Source: Chara braunii (Eukaryota; Streptophyta; Charophyceae; Charales; Characeae). From it: a stretch of DNA of 64,000 nt. Below the pieces are notes generated by a model that was not told the origin of the DNA, searched no databases, and worked only from the letters and a program-made list of their open reading frames with translations. Positions within the stretch are counted from its first letter, which is position 1, and each line of letters opens with the position of its first letter. The DNA lies in the NCBI GenBank assembly GCA_003427395.1, contig BFEA01000034.1, positions 2,200,875-2,264,874 on the forward strand, written 5' to 3'. Below are positions 22,280-33,843 of the stretch, piece after piece. The position numbers and the translations under genes were made by a program.

Positions 22280-25200
22280 TTTGTGCCTTCAGCCGAACAG
22301 AGCAATACAAAGAAGTAGCGAACCAAAGCTCAAGTCTTCAGGCCCATGTCAACTCCAATGCCTCAGCCTACTTTGTTTCTCAACTCAACCTACAGCCCCT
22401 TCCTTTTCTCTCTCTCCTCGCCTCCCTTGCTACACGTGTGTCTCCCTCTCTTTGTGTCACTGCATACCACAGTCTGTATCACACTGCGTATGTCACGGTC
22501 TGTATCTCTCCATACAAATCTGAGTCACGACATCCTTTTGTGTTTGTCACAGCATCCGTGTGTCCCACAATATCTATGTATTGTCACAACGGTTATGTGT
22601 TTGTGTATCTGCACAGTCTTTCAATGTCTGTCACTATGAATTGTGTATGCGTGTCGTGTGACTGCGTTAGTGCTCGTTTATGTCACCGTATCATTATTTA
22701 TCTTGCGTGAGCGCCCCAACATCACTGTATGCCTTAGTCTGTATGTGACTGTGTGGGTGACTGTGCACCGTGTGTCACCATACCNGTNTCACCCTATGTT
22801 ACAATCTATGTGTGACTGTGTAGGTGTTGTGCACNGTGTTTCAGTNTCTGCGTGACTATCCCCATGNANGTGTTACCNGTGTACCTNTGTGANACGCGTC
22901 GATAGCGTAATGGTGCAGACCAGAACAAGATCAGCCCTTTTCTCANNTAGTACAGGATAGCGCGNCGAAGGTTAAAGTGCCAATGATCANACCAATNAGT
23001 ATCAAAATGCANATCAGGCATACACCATCACCATCGCAGGGTGTGAAAGGGCCTGGTGCTTACTCAGGGAAAAATGCTCCAGTCTCCCAATCATACGCAG
23101 GCGAGGAGGAGGGAGATCAGACGAAAAAGACCTATAGCGTCACATGTAAGTCCCCTCGCCTCCTTGTCTACCCGTCAATTTGCCTGTATGTGCTTTTATT
23201 GTGTATTCGTCTTCCCGATGTGTCTGTTACCTTATATATCAGTTCACCCCGTATGTCTGATTACCCGGCATATGTGTTCACCCGGCGTGTTAGTTCGTCT
23301 TTTGACTCTTTTCCCTCTTCTCACGCTGTGTGTGCGTAGGTAGGTGAGCGCACAAGATCGTGTCCAGGATGTCCAGGCAATCCGGTGCATGTGAAAGAGA
23401 GAGTTGTTTTGGCGCTGAGTCATCATTGCCGGCGAAAGTGAACTCTCGTCTGGCTGCCAAATCCCTGAGTATTGTTGGGATGGATGCCGTCAGTTTGCTG
23501 TGCCGCCATTTGCAGTCATGAGAAGTGCGAAGAGAAAAATGAGCCTATTTGTAAAAATAGATAATAATAAAAAATTACAATAATAATAACAAAATAACCC
23601 ACTCAGTCCAAATCACAGCGAACTTCAGAAAATCTAACAGTATCATACCCCTGAGGCCAGATAGTCTTGGCCTTGAATCAACAACAGACTTGCATCACCA
23701 GATTCACTAAATAAGAACACACCAATAGTTTATAATTTGACATGCTGAAATTGTCCCATCCCTCATTCATCCATTAAGAACCAGAGTTGGTATCCTACCT
23801 GGCGCTAGGTGCTCAGACTACAGCTGACAGATTTTATCTAGCCTAACACTACATTGCCAAAGTTGTCAACAATCAGCTTCCCGAAGTACGAGCCTACCGC
23901 GGCCTATGCTGTACGTTATTAGCACCAGGTACGTCTTTCGCTATACTCACAACCTGTTTCTCACCACACAGATGCCATATGCACCCAAGGACCACCCTGT
24001 GCCACACCCAGCTCATGGTGGTGCAGCTCGGCTATGGCTGCCCGCCGCTTCCTGCTCGCGCGCGAGAGTGTGACTGCCAGCCAACCAATAGCGCATTAGT
24101 GCTTGCGCAACCTGCAGCCTGCACCCAAATGCCCAATAAGGAGGCAGGCCCTCTGCTGTCCCGAAGCGGCCTGCCTACGTCCAGTCCCAGGAAACTTCCT
24201 GTAGGCCTCGGTAGTCTGAGGCCCAGCATGATCGAGAACAAGCCCGGGGCCTGTGGTGGCTGTATGTGCCAACTGTCTCTGGCATGTGACCCTGTACTCG
24301 CATCCAGTCCGGGGCCTGGATTCTTTTTAACTAACTGGCTCTGCGCAACTGCCGGAACTTTCCCTTTAGTTGTGCGGTGCTCATAGTAGGCCCTGAAGGT
24401 CTCGTCGAGCTTGCCTTCACTTAGGGCGGCCGACTTGCTGCAAAATGGGATCTGGCGGGGCTCATAGAGGCAAGTGGCAAGTGGGTCATTGTGGCGGGTC
24501 AAGTGGTGGACTAGACTGCAGTGCAAATACATAGGTTGGCAGTGAGTCCACAGTCAGTCAGTGGTAAGGTTTGGTCAGTCCCAGTCTGATCTAGCAAGTT
24601 CCGCACGGGACTGTGTGCACTTTGGGCCCAGAAAACGGGCCAGGCCCACGACCTGTAGAAGTATAAATCAAGAGGCAGCGGCCAGCCATTCATTCATTCA
24701 CGCGGAGCCATGCGGGGCGTTGACTCAGCGTTCTTGCGTGAGGAGGTCTGCGGTGAGCCCGAAGGACGCAGTGCGTGACCGTGCCTCGTGTCCTTGCGTG
24801 ATTGCATCTGCATTACAATGCGCGTCACCGCATCACCGTGTACAGCCATATCTCTGTGCGCAGTTGCGTCACTAGATACAGCTGTGACACCGGGTATCCG
24901 CGCGACCCTGTACCATCATGTATGAGTGTCTGTTGCATCGTGTCCTGCGTATATACCTTTAGTTACATCGCCATACACTCTGTAATCTTGTGACTGCCCG
25001 CACCACCGTGACCATGTTTGAATCACGGTATCCATGCACCTGTGCTTTCTGACCTTGTACGTGACTGAGTTGTCCGCGGTCTATGTACCTGTGTTTTCAT
25101 TGAGTCATGGCACCTGCGTATTACAGTGTTTGGGTCACCGTGCCTATGCCAGTGTGCGAACATGTCTGTATGTCATAGAGCAACTGTTGTTGTGTGTCTG

Positions 25201-25511
25201 CTTATCTGTGTCATAGTCCGTGCCTGTCTGTCCAACCTGTCCGTCTGTTCCTTTAGTTCACTCGCTGGCTGTCGGTTTGCCCACCTGTTAGCCTTGGTTT
25301 TGTGTAGTTGCGCGTATTCGTCCAGGTATGCAAAGTGTTTTGAGTGTGGTATCCCGGGCGATCCGGTGTATGTGTTTCCGGGAGTCGTTTGGGCGCTAAG
25401 TTGCCAAATTCTTTGGAAGTGAACCCGTACCCCGGGTTTCGAGCAGGCGCATGTTGCTGCGGTGCTGTTTGAATGTGTGAAAAGTGTGGCTGAGAACGAG
25501 TTTGATTGTAT

Positions 25512-25565
<54 letters not shown>

Positions 25566-26850
25566 TGACGGTTTTTCAGATTGCAAATTGTATTGAAAAC
25601 CCGGAAGTCCAGCGCTGCTCGGAAGAGCAGAACTGCCCTGACGTATCACGAAAGGAGATCTAAAGGTACCGAGTTCGGATGTTTACTCACCTTCATAAGT
25701 GTCCAGAACCCTTCCTCCTACGTGGTGCTCAGCATCCAACTCATGATCTCGCAGCTATTACCAGTCTACAAACTGGCAATGCAACTGCCGGCGTCAACAA
25801 CAGAACCGGAGTACTGGAAGATGCAAGGAACATGAGTATGGACGAAGCATAGAACTCCAGAACGCAAAATCACACTGATGTTCATGTAGTCAAAGTCACA
25901 ATGGAACCATGTAACCATCCAATTGAGAATGATACGACAGAATCATGAGTCAAATGTCCATGCCCAATCGGGCAATCACCAGCCGCAGAACCCAATGTAG
26001 CTCTCTCTTATGAACAGCGCCAGGCGCCCTATCTACACCACAGCCTATCTCTATGACTTCATCATGAAAGCAATCAAACACTTGACAACCATTGAGTGAT
26101 GACGTCCATACCAACGCCGAGTTTCTCTCCACCCGGTATGTCTTTTCTTCACCCTCACTCTCCCCTGATAACCCAGCGCCCTTCACCTCCAAAGAACCAA
26201 CTTCGGCCTTCCTCTTTCTGCGCACATAGGCAGTCGGGCTATGGCCGCCAGCGCCCTACCCCACAGGCAGCGCCCAGCCCACTCATTCATTCATGCCGAA
26301 GCCACGCGGGGTGTTGTCTTAGCATCTTGTGCGAGGGAGTCTGCAGCAGGCCCGAAGTTCGAAGTGGGCAAAGGTGACGGGGATAGCCACGGCGACAAGG
26401 TGGAGGCGACCAGTGTTGCCATAGCTGTAGTTTGGGGCTTAGAGGGCGTGTGTGTGTCTGTTTGTGTCTTTCTGAGACTGTCCGTGTCTGTCAGAGACTG
26501 TCTGAGTCTGTCCGAGACAGTCTGAGTCTGTCTGTTTCAGACTGTGGCTGTCCCATCTGTCTGTCTGTCCAGTTTTGTCTGTTCTCTCTTTTCGTGTGTG
26601 TGTAGTAAGCAGCATTGTGGGACACCCAGGGTGATCACGTGTGTACGAACAAAGAGTTATTGGGCGTCTGTCTGTGTCCACGTCATCACGTATCATTTGT
26701 TCGTCTCTCTCTCTCTTTGTCTGCTTAGTCTATGTCTATCTATATCTCTCTCTGTCTGTTTTGGTTGTATCCATCCGTACCTGCCAATCCATCAGTTTTC
26801 TGTTTCCTGGTATATTGCTAGGGTTCATTCTCCAGTCTGATAAAACAACT
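22280..26850. repeat. Serially duplicated units inside left LTR
   Basis: At least three related blocks. Around 23330-23580 and 25300-25563 both have a 'CAGG/GATCCGGTG..TGTG' stretch, a GGCGCTAAG-like stretch and end in a TAA run. Around 24660-24780 and 26255-26360 both have AGGCAGCG, (CATT)n, GCGGGG..GTTG and GTCTGC..CCCGAAG. Units are diverged, so these are old duplications within the LTR. Counterpart 48715-53280. Confidence 0.6.
25513..25563. repeat. (TAA)n microsatellite, left LTR
   Basis: Pure TAA run of about 17 units; counterpart at 51923-51966. Confidence 0.9.
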
Positions 26851-27289
26851 TAGCTCAGTCATGCTTATTCCATGTATCGGCGGATGAGAATACTCACATA
26901 CTCACACTTCGACCAAACACAAAGAGAGCAAAACAATCCTTCGTTCTGCAGTAGTGGTGAGACAATCCCATAAGGCCAGAGAGCAGACCGTAGGCTGGCG
27001 GCGCATAAATGCAAGGAAATGCAAAATGACAGAGTCCGGACTGCTAAATCAAGTTGAAAATTAGCAAATCCGAACTCTTGTTCAAAAGGAGTGATGCACT
27101 GATGTTTCCTTTGACGGAGAATCATAGTATTAAGCCCGCATATCTCTGAGGGCTTACGTCTCATTATTACCAGCGTATATGTCCTCGGTCCTACTTTTCG
27201 CTTGGTGATCAGTGCCCAGACTATGATCACACAACCTACTACCAGCCTAACGTACAGACAATGCAACTATCGCCATCAGCAGCACAATC

Positions 27290-27541
27290 CAGGTACTTGA
27301 AGATGTTGTCCTTAGGTGGACCATCACCAAGACAAGGTAAGTGCTCTCACATCATTATCATCATTTATGCAGGACCAATGTCAACTTCCTATCTGGCACT
27401 CTGCGCCCCGTCTACTCCTACACAGCTACTACAGACTACCAAAGACAATGCAACTGCTGACATCACTGGCAGCCTGAAGTACTTGAGGACGTCGCCCTTG
27501 CAGACCATCTCCAATACGAGGTAAGTGCTCTCACATCGTCG

Positions 27542-27578
<37 letters not shown>

Positions 27579-27885
27579 TCACTTATCATCTCCACCTTTT
27601 TCTTCTCTCCCTCCTTTTCTCTTTCTTCCTTCTCCATCTCCTCTCTCTCCCTCTCCTTCTCTCTCTTTCTTCTCCATCTCCTCTCTCTCCCTCTCCTTCT
27701 CTCCCTTTTTCTCTCTCCTTCTGTTCTTCCCCTTCATCATGCTCGTCGCCTCCTTCTCCTGCTCTTTTCTAGTTCGTCGTCTTCCCTTAATCGCTTCCAT
27801 CTCCCACTGTCGTCTTCTCTCTTCTCCTCCCTTCCTCTTCTTCTTCTTCTTCTTCTTCTTCTTCTTCTTCTTCTTCTTCTTCCTG
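27290..27885. repeat. Short direct repeat, (ATC)n, CT-rich tract and (TTC)n, left LTR
   Basis: GTACTTGA(A/G)GA followed ~35 bases later by GGTAAGTGCTCTCACATC occurs twice (27292-27350, 27479-27540). Then follow an ATC run (27541-27577), a 150-bp CT-rich tract and a TTC run (27838-27882). The TTC run is much shorter in the right copy (54254-54283). Confidence 0.75.
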
Positions 27886-28379
27886 CAAGTGATAAGGTCC
27901 ATTGGACTCTCCACCGCATCCCAACGTCCCAGACCCAACAGGCTCACTTCGTCTTTCAAGATCAATGTACATGACTGTCACCACCATAGCCGACCTCTCC
28001 TTCATGTACAGGGCACTTATCTAGTCTCCTCCCAATCAGACCTTGATGGCCCCATCCTTTCCTCCTTTGCCGTTGTCACTCCATCGGTCATGTTTACTTC
28101 TTCTACTACTTCCATTACCTTCTTCTCGACTTCTCACTTTCTTACTAACCCCGTTTTTGATACCCTTTCCCGTTACCGAGATGAATCGAGATTGACTTCG
28201 ACCATTGTGATCCCGAGGACAGACAAGACAATCCGGTATGTCTGTGAGCAAGGTGACAACGACTTAATGAAGAAGACGGCCAATCCGTATTGAAGGCGAT
28301 CTCAATAATCTCAACGCCTCTCACGCACCTGACTTCCTCCACGTACATACCAAAACTCATGGCCGAGACCGAATAGTTA

Positions 28380-28400
28380 TAACAATAATAATACTAATAC

Positions 28401-28439
<39 letters not shown>

Positions 28440-29095
28440 TACTACTACTAATAATAATAATAATAGCGATAACAACAATAATAATAATCGTAATAATATA
28501 AAGTGAATGTACGCAAGCTACTCTCTCCGCCCGGCATGGTTAAACTAAGAGTGTGTTGTACTTGGGCTAGTCTCTCTACCGCGGCAACAGCGATCACTCG
28601 CGATCAGGTGAGTTTTCTCCCCCTTTTTCACTACGTGCATGCGCGTTGCGTACAGTAAGGTACAGACCAGAACAAAAATCAACTTCTTATACGAGGTACA
28701 AATAGCGTAACGGAAGACTTAGATACAGATCCTGACCTGACCGAGTCAACGTTGCAAGCAGACCAAACATCCATCATTCTTACCACACGGTGTGATGGGC
28801 CTGGCGCTATACACAGGAATAGGGCGCCAGGTCCAGAAACGCACAGACGAGGAGAAAGGCACCAGACGAAGAAGAGGGGATCAAACGAAGAAGAGGGAAA
28901 AAGGTGGGAATACCATCATCACCAAGTCTCATTACAAGTCGCAAACGATCCCTCTTCAAAATGTCTGAAGTCAAATGTCGCGTCTGGATCCAAATGTCAT
29001 CAAGCTCTCTCTCCCTCTCTCTCGTAGCCCGCAGATACCGAGGAGTCAGAGGATGAGAGGGTGAAGCAGAGATGGCGGCTTAGAAGATAAAGAAG

Positions 29096-29133
<38 letters not shown>

Positions 29134-30540
29134 CCTCTCTCTCTCCCACTCTCACCTTCTCTCCTTCTCCTTTCCCCTTCCGATCTTTCTCCCGCGCATC
29201 GCTACTCCCCTTCTCGCCTCTTCACGATACCGAGTAGGCTGCACCCCCTCGATCACTTTGCCCTACTTGTGTCGAGTGTGATAGTAGTGTGCCCATTCAA
29301 CCCCCCCCCCATGGTCGTTTTTCATCCCTGTGGTAGGCTCCTCGCCTGTCACCTCTTACCTTCGCGCACCGCACACCTCCTCTTTCCTCTTCGTTTCTTC
29401 AACTCACATCATCGCAGTCATGGCTTGATTCAACACAATACTGATACTAATAATATTACTTAATAATGGTAATAATAATAATAATAATAAAAATACTAAT
29501 AATAATAACGAATGTATGCAAGCTATCTTCAAGGTCGAGTTCATTCGTTTTCAAGGGTGCATCGCGCATCGGGAATGTTGCCTGTCTACAGCGGTGATGA
29601 TCATCATCTACCGAGTAAGCCTACCGTTCTCTCTCTCTCACTTCCACACACACTCACACACACACACACATATACAGTCCATTGATAGGATGATAAAAAA
29701 CGAGATGAATCTTCCGCTGAAACGGGGAAATATACACTGCCGCTTTCTGATTTGCTCGCTCTATTGATCCAAAGCAGCGTGCGTCGCGCCGTGGCTGGAG
29801 ACTTACCGGTTCGGCGACGCGTATCTTACCCAATCTCTCTCTCTTTCCTCTCTCCTTCTCCCCTTCTTTAATCTCCATCTCTCCTTCTCCATCTCCTTTC
29901 TCTCTCCCTCTCTCCCTCACACGCACGCGCAACCCCCGTCGCGCACTGTATTGGTGCAGATTGGATCGAGAGTTGATCTTCCGTACAAAGTACGAGATAG
30001 CGTAGTGGAAGACTTAGGTACTGATGATCCGGACAATCAATATTGCAATGCAGCCCCGAACATACATCACAATCATCATCCCATGGTGTAAAGGGGTCTG
30101 GCGCCTTACACATGAAGACTGCGCCAACCCCGACCATGCCAGACAAAGAAGAGGGAGGTTAGACGAAGAAGAGGGGAAGATGGGAATGTCGTCAACATCA
30201 AGTCTTCGGCACAGGCCCAAATAGTCCCTCATCAAAATGTTTGAATCCCTTGTCTAGTCTGGATCCAATGTCATCAAGTCTCAAGTCACCACTCCCTCTC
30301 TCTCTTGTCGTAGTCTGCCGATACTGAGAAGTCAGGCGATGAGAGGGTGAGAAGAAGAAGGTGGACTGAGAAGAGGAAGAAGAAGAACTCACTCTCTCTT
30401 TCGCTCCCTTGCACTTCTTTCGTTCATACACACACATACAAGTGCACACTCTTACTATGGAGGGCATGAGTAAGAACGGAATGAATCTTCCACTTAAACG
30501 TGGAAGTATTCATTCAATTTTATTTATTTATTTATTTATT
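28380..30540. repeat. Two ~1-kb tandem units inside left LTR
   Basis: Unit 1 (28380-~29460) and unit 2 (~29465-30540) each start with a TAA run and GAATGTAYGCAAGCTA. They continue with a GTAGAAGAC/GGAAGACTTAG stretch, a GGGCCTGGCGC or GGGTCTGGCGCC stretch, TCAAAATGT..TGAA, TCTGGATCC, ATGTCATCAAG, GAGTCAG..GATGAGAGGGTGA, and end in CT runs. A diverged third relative of the middle part lies at 22900-23150. Confidence 0.65.
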
Positions 30541-32490
30541 CTATTGATGGAAGCACCGGGATTGGTCACGACTTACCCGTTCTTCCTCCCGTTTCCCGAC
30601 GTCGTCAAGTCACCGTTGAAGCCGTTGTCCTCAGCAGTTGTCTTCGTCGTTGTTACCGTTGGAGCCGCCGTCGTCGGAGCTCGGTCAGGTGAGTACTCCC
30701 TCTCTACTTCTCCCTCTCTTTTCCTTCTTCCTCTCTTATCTCTCTCCCTTCTCCCTTTCGTGTGTCTGCACACTCACTTCTGTCATATACGCCGTTCGTC
30801 TTTACTGAGTTCGTCGTCGCCACCTTGGCTTGCTTATCGGATCAGCTAAGTTTCCTCCTTCGACTTCCTCCTTCTCTCTTCTCTCTCTTTCCTATTCTCC
30901 TTCCCTTTTACGAGCGACCACTTTCTCATTCTTCATTTTTTTTTCCCTCTTCCCTCGCAGTCCTCTCCCCCTTACGAGTTGTTTCTCCCGGCTTTCTCGC
31001 GCGGTCCACCCTTCGCCTCTCTGCGCTCTCCCCAGCAAGCGGCCGTTCCCGATCTTGCTTCTGCGCGAATTTCGCGGTGGCTTGCTCTTCTCCTTGACGA
31101 GGGGCCCTTCGTGCTATAGGCTGATGCCGCACGGTAGGATGATCGGGCCTCTTCCCTTTTTCGGCTGAATCGGTCCGACTTCCGAGTACATATTCACCTA
31201 CGTGAATCAGGGGAATAAAGCTACGGGAAAAGAGAATAATCAATAAAAGAAAATAAAATAATGAAACGAATCTAACTTCCGAATTAAAATAAAATAAAAT
31301 TTTTGAACGAATTGAAACGAGAACTACTACCAACTGCCCAGCGTAGGGTCTCGTTTCAACGAGGCAAATAACACAACTAACCTAGATAACGAGGTCGCGG
31401 GATCGAGTCCCGACCGTTCAAACCCGGGCAAAACGAAAGGTAGAGTTCCCTGTCAAAAGAGAGCTAGCTCGGAGGGTGGCGGGCCTTGATCCCCGGATCC
31501 CCCGCATATCAACCCCATACTGAAAACCTACTGAGCTAGCTCCCACTTCGAGTAGAAGGGGAGTAGCTCTAATATTCATAAAGTAATGTGGCCCAGTCCA
31601 ACCAATGGCCTGAGCCCACTCTAGCCAGCTCTAGCGTGCACGCTTGCTAATCTGCGTGCCTATCTGAATGCCTGCCGCCTTGGGCGCGTGCACGACCCGC
31701 AAGGGCACGTATTTCATCGGTAGGCCCGAAGGGCCGGTACTCAGCCGTGGTTGCGGCATCGAGGGTCGCGGTAGGGTAGATACTCAAGTGGCGGGCAAGC
31801 TGGTACCACACCAAGTTGAAGTAGATGTGGCGGATACTCGACCCGGAGGTTGAGTAGGGGAAGGCAAAGACCGAAATTTTTTAGAACACCCAGTACCGGA
31901 GGGAAGACAGGCACTGGACCAAGCCCCAGTGCGTGTCATAGACCTACCTGACACAATCATCATCCCAATTGACCCTTCGACCTCTTCTGTCGAGGGGTAT
32001 TACTACTGATCCTAATCACCACGGGGCGTGTCATAATAACGCGCGTTCATTCTTAACGAAATTTTCTTACCGATTTTTTCCCCCTGGCCTCAGTAGTCGA
32101 GGATTTTGCTTCTGGTGTCACACCAAGCGTGCACACCCCTCTTGTTTCCAGACTGGCTACGTCATGGTAGTTGACGCCGTCATCGTGTCGAATGCAAGGA
32201 CATGGCAAAATACCCTTGTAAGAGTATTTTGTCCGACAGTATCCATGACCTTATTAAGCGACGTCCCCGTCGCTCGGAGAACTATATGCACATAAAGGTG
32301 TTTTCCGACAAGCAAATCGTCAAATCCGAATCCCGGAATGAAATGTGGTTTCAGGATTGACGCCGTCACCTTACCTTTCATTACTACTGCCGGGATTTTA
32401 ACCCGGGCCTCCCACATAATATATAACGACTGGAAGTGGGGATACTTGATCTGTACTACAGTACATGAAATAGTTAAGTATTTCAACGCA

Positions 32491-32504
32491 CCTTTCCTTC
32501 CCCC
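32491..32504 (-). other. Candidate polypurine tract of element B
   Basis: The minus strand reads GGGGGAAGGAAAGG directly followed by TG of the proposed LTR start. Purity, length and position fit plus-strand priming, but the matching LTR end cannot be confirmed because the right LTR is truncated before it. Confidence 0.5.
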
Positions 32505-33843
32505 ACACCCTTAGTCTTTGGTCCAGGTATTCGTTGGTTGTTTTCAGGGCTGGTGTTTGCGTACGAACTCAACCCGTCAAACGCGGGTCCTAACCGAGAC
32601 CTTGGGTGTTCAACTCTTGATATCACAATCCAAAGTTGCCTATCGTCCTGCCCGAAGCCTAATACAGGAGGACAACGGTCTCCATCTCGACCCACCACAT
32701 TCCTGCTGATCGGGCCAGAGCTGCGGCCCACCGCGTTGTTGCTTATCGGTGGTTACCCTCGTTGGTTGAGTAACGATGGGTTAGTCATCCTATGAATTGC
32801 AAAACTAATCTCGACCCCTTCGACACCCATCTGAATAGGTTCCTTCAATGGGGTGGTCATCCCCTCTAGCCCCTATTCTAGGCCATAGTCGAAGGGTCCG
32901 CTGCCTGGTTATGCTAGGTCAGCAGCCCACGCTGGGAGTTACGTCCCAACGATGCCAATTTTTCACCATAGGCTTGGTAGCTTTATGCCCTCAGGTTAAC
33001 CCTTGAGGTGGATGAATAATGCTTTAAATAAACCAAATAAATGAGGACTTTTAATAAATTGAGCATTCGTCAGACTGCCACTCAGGGTTGTGCCCTCCAA
33101 GTCTTTGATCATAGCTCGGTGAGGCACGCACCTCGGGGTCATTTTGTATACATATTTATACATATATATATATATATATGTCTGAAACCATTATTTTTAT
33201 ATATATATATAACCATTATTTTTAAAATAAACTTTTATTGACTCTTTCCTTGTCAGAATCCACGAAGAAACATCACTTTCATAAAGATTGTCAAAGAATT
33301 TCTGATAAGACTCAAAATGAGTCTATCCATGTCGTAGCATGGTCTCAAACAAGAAGTGTACAATCAATCAAGTTTCAAAGTTTCACAACTCATCAAACTT
33401 TCACATGAAATACAGGTCCGCCCGTTCCTCTATCACATCTTTAGATCTCAGCAAGAGTCTAGTAGTGATAGACGAAGAGATATCTCAGGTTACAAGAGAC
33501 TCAACCAAAGACAAAGGCCTACACACAATGTGACAAGTGCGTCATATTCACCAGCTCATCCCCCTGAAAGATATATAAATAAAGTATGTTACAGAGTCAG
33601 ATCATCAATCACCTCTACTATCCCTCAAATACCTCTTATGTCATTTCCTATAGTACTTCCTATGCTAAGTCCCTTTATCTACATGAAGAAAAACAACACA
33701 ACATGTCTCAGACTTTTCCACTGTCTAACTGAATGAAGAAAACACATATCCCATGCTCTAAATTAACTCTTTCTCCTATTTCATAACTATTTTACGAGAC
33801 GATACAGGTCATGATTTACTCAGACATATCTACCTACTCTCAT
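32505..33843 (-). other. 3' untranslated region of element B
   Basis: No credible ORF. Contains TA-dinucleotide runs (33160-33212). Confidence 0.5.

Larger units (their letters stand above)
18980..32490 (-). repeat. Left (3') LTR of element B, ~13.5 kb
   Basis: It begins TGTCGCGCGC at 18980. Homology to the right copy runs to 32220; the preferred inner end is CA at 32490, just before a pyrimidine tract. An alternative end is CGACA at 32238, an inverted match to the TGTCG start. There is no convincing gene. Small frames shared with the other copy (for example 19759-19427 and 24532-24032, minus) accumulate replacements freely. The content is tandem repeats, microsatellites and serially duplicated units, with a 90-N gap (20794-20883) and 15 scattered Ns (22785-23012). 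Confidence 0.75.

Noticed and set aside
24032-24532. 166-codon minus frame with a 179-codon counterpart at 50396-50935
   Set aside because: Overlapping frames on both strands are equally open, replacements look unconstrained, and no motif is visible; retained only because the LTR copies are young.
27525-28005. Ser/Leu-, Lys- or Glu-rich frames on both strands
   Set aside because: Translations of ATC, TTC and CT microsatellites.
31378-31430. T-arm-like CGGGATCGAGTCCCG, possible tRNA
   Set aside because: No matching acceptor, D or anticodon arm around it.
32234-32238. CGACA as the inner end of the left LTR
   Set aside because: Mirrors the TGTCG start but is not followed by a polypurine tract; the CA at 32490 next to GGGGGAAGGAAAGG is a better fit. 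Kept as an alternative.
32380-32410. B-box-like GGGTTAAAATCCC on the minus strand, possible SINE head
   Set aside because: No A-box at the proper distance and no SINE-like tail.
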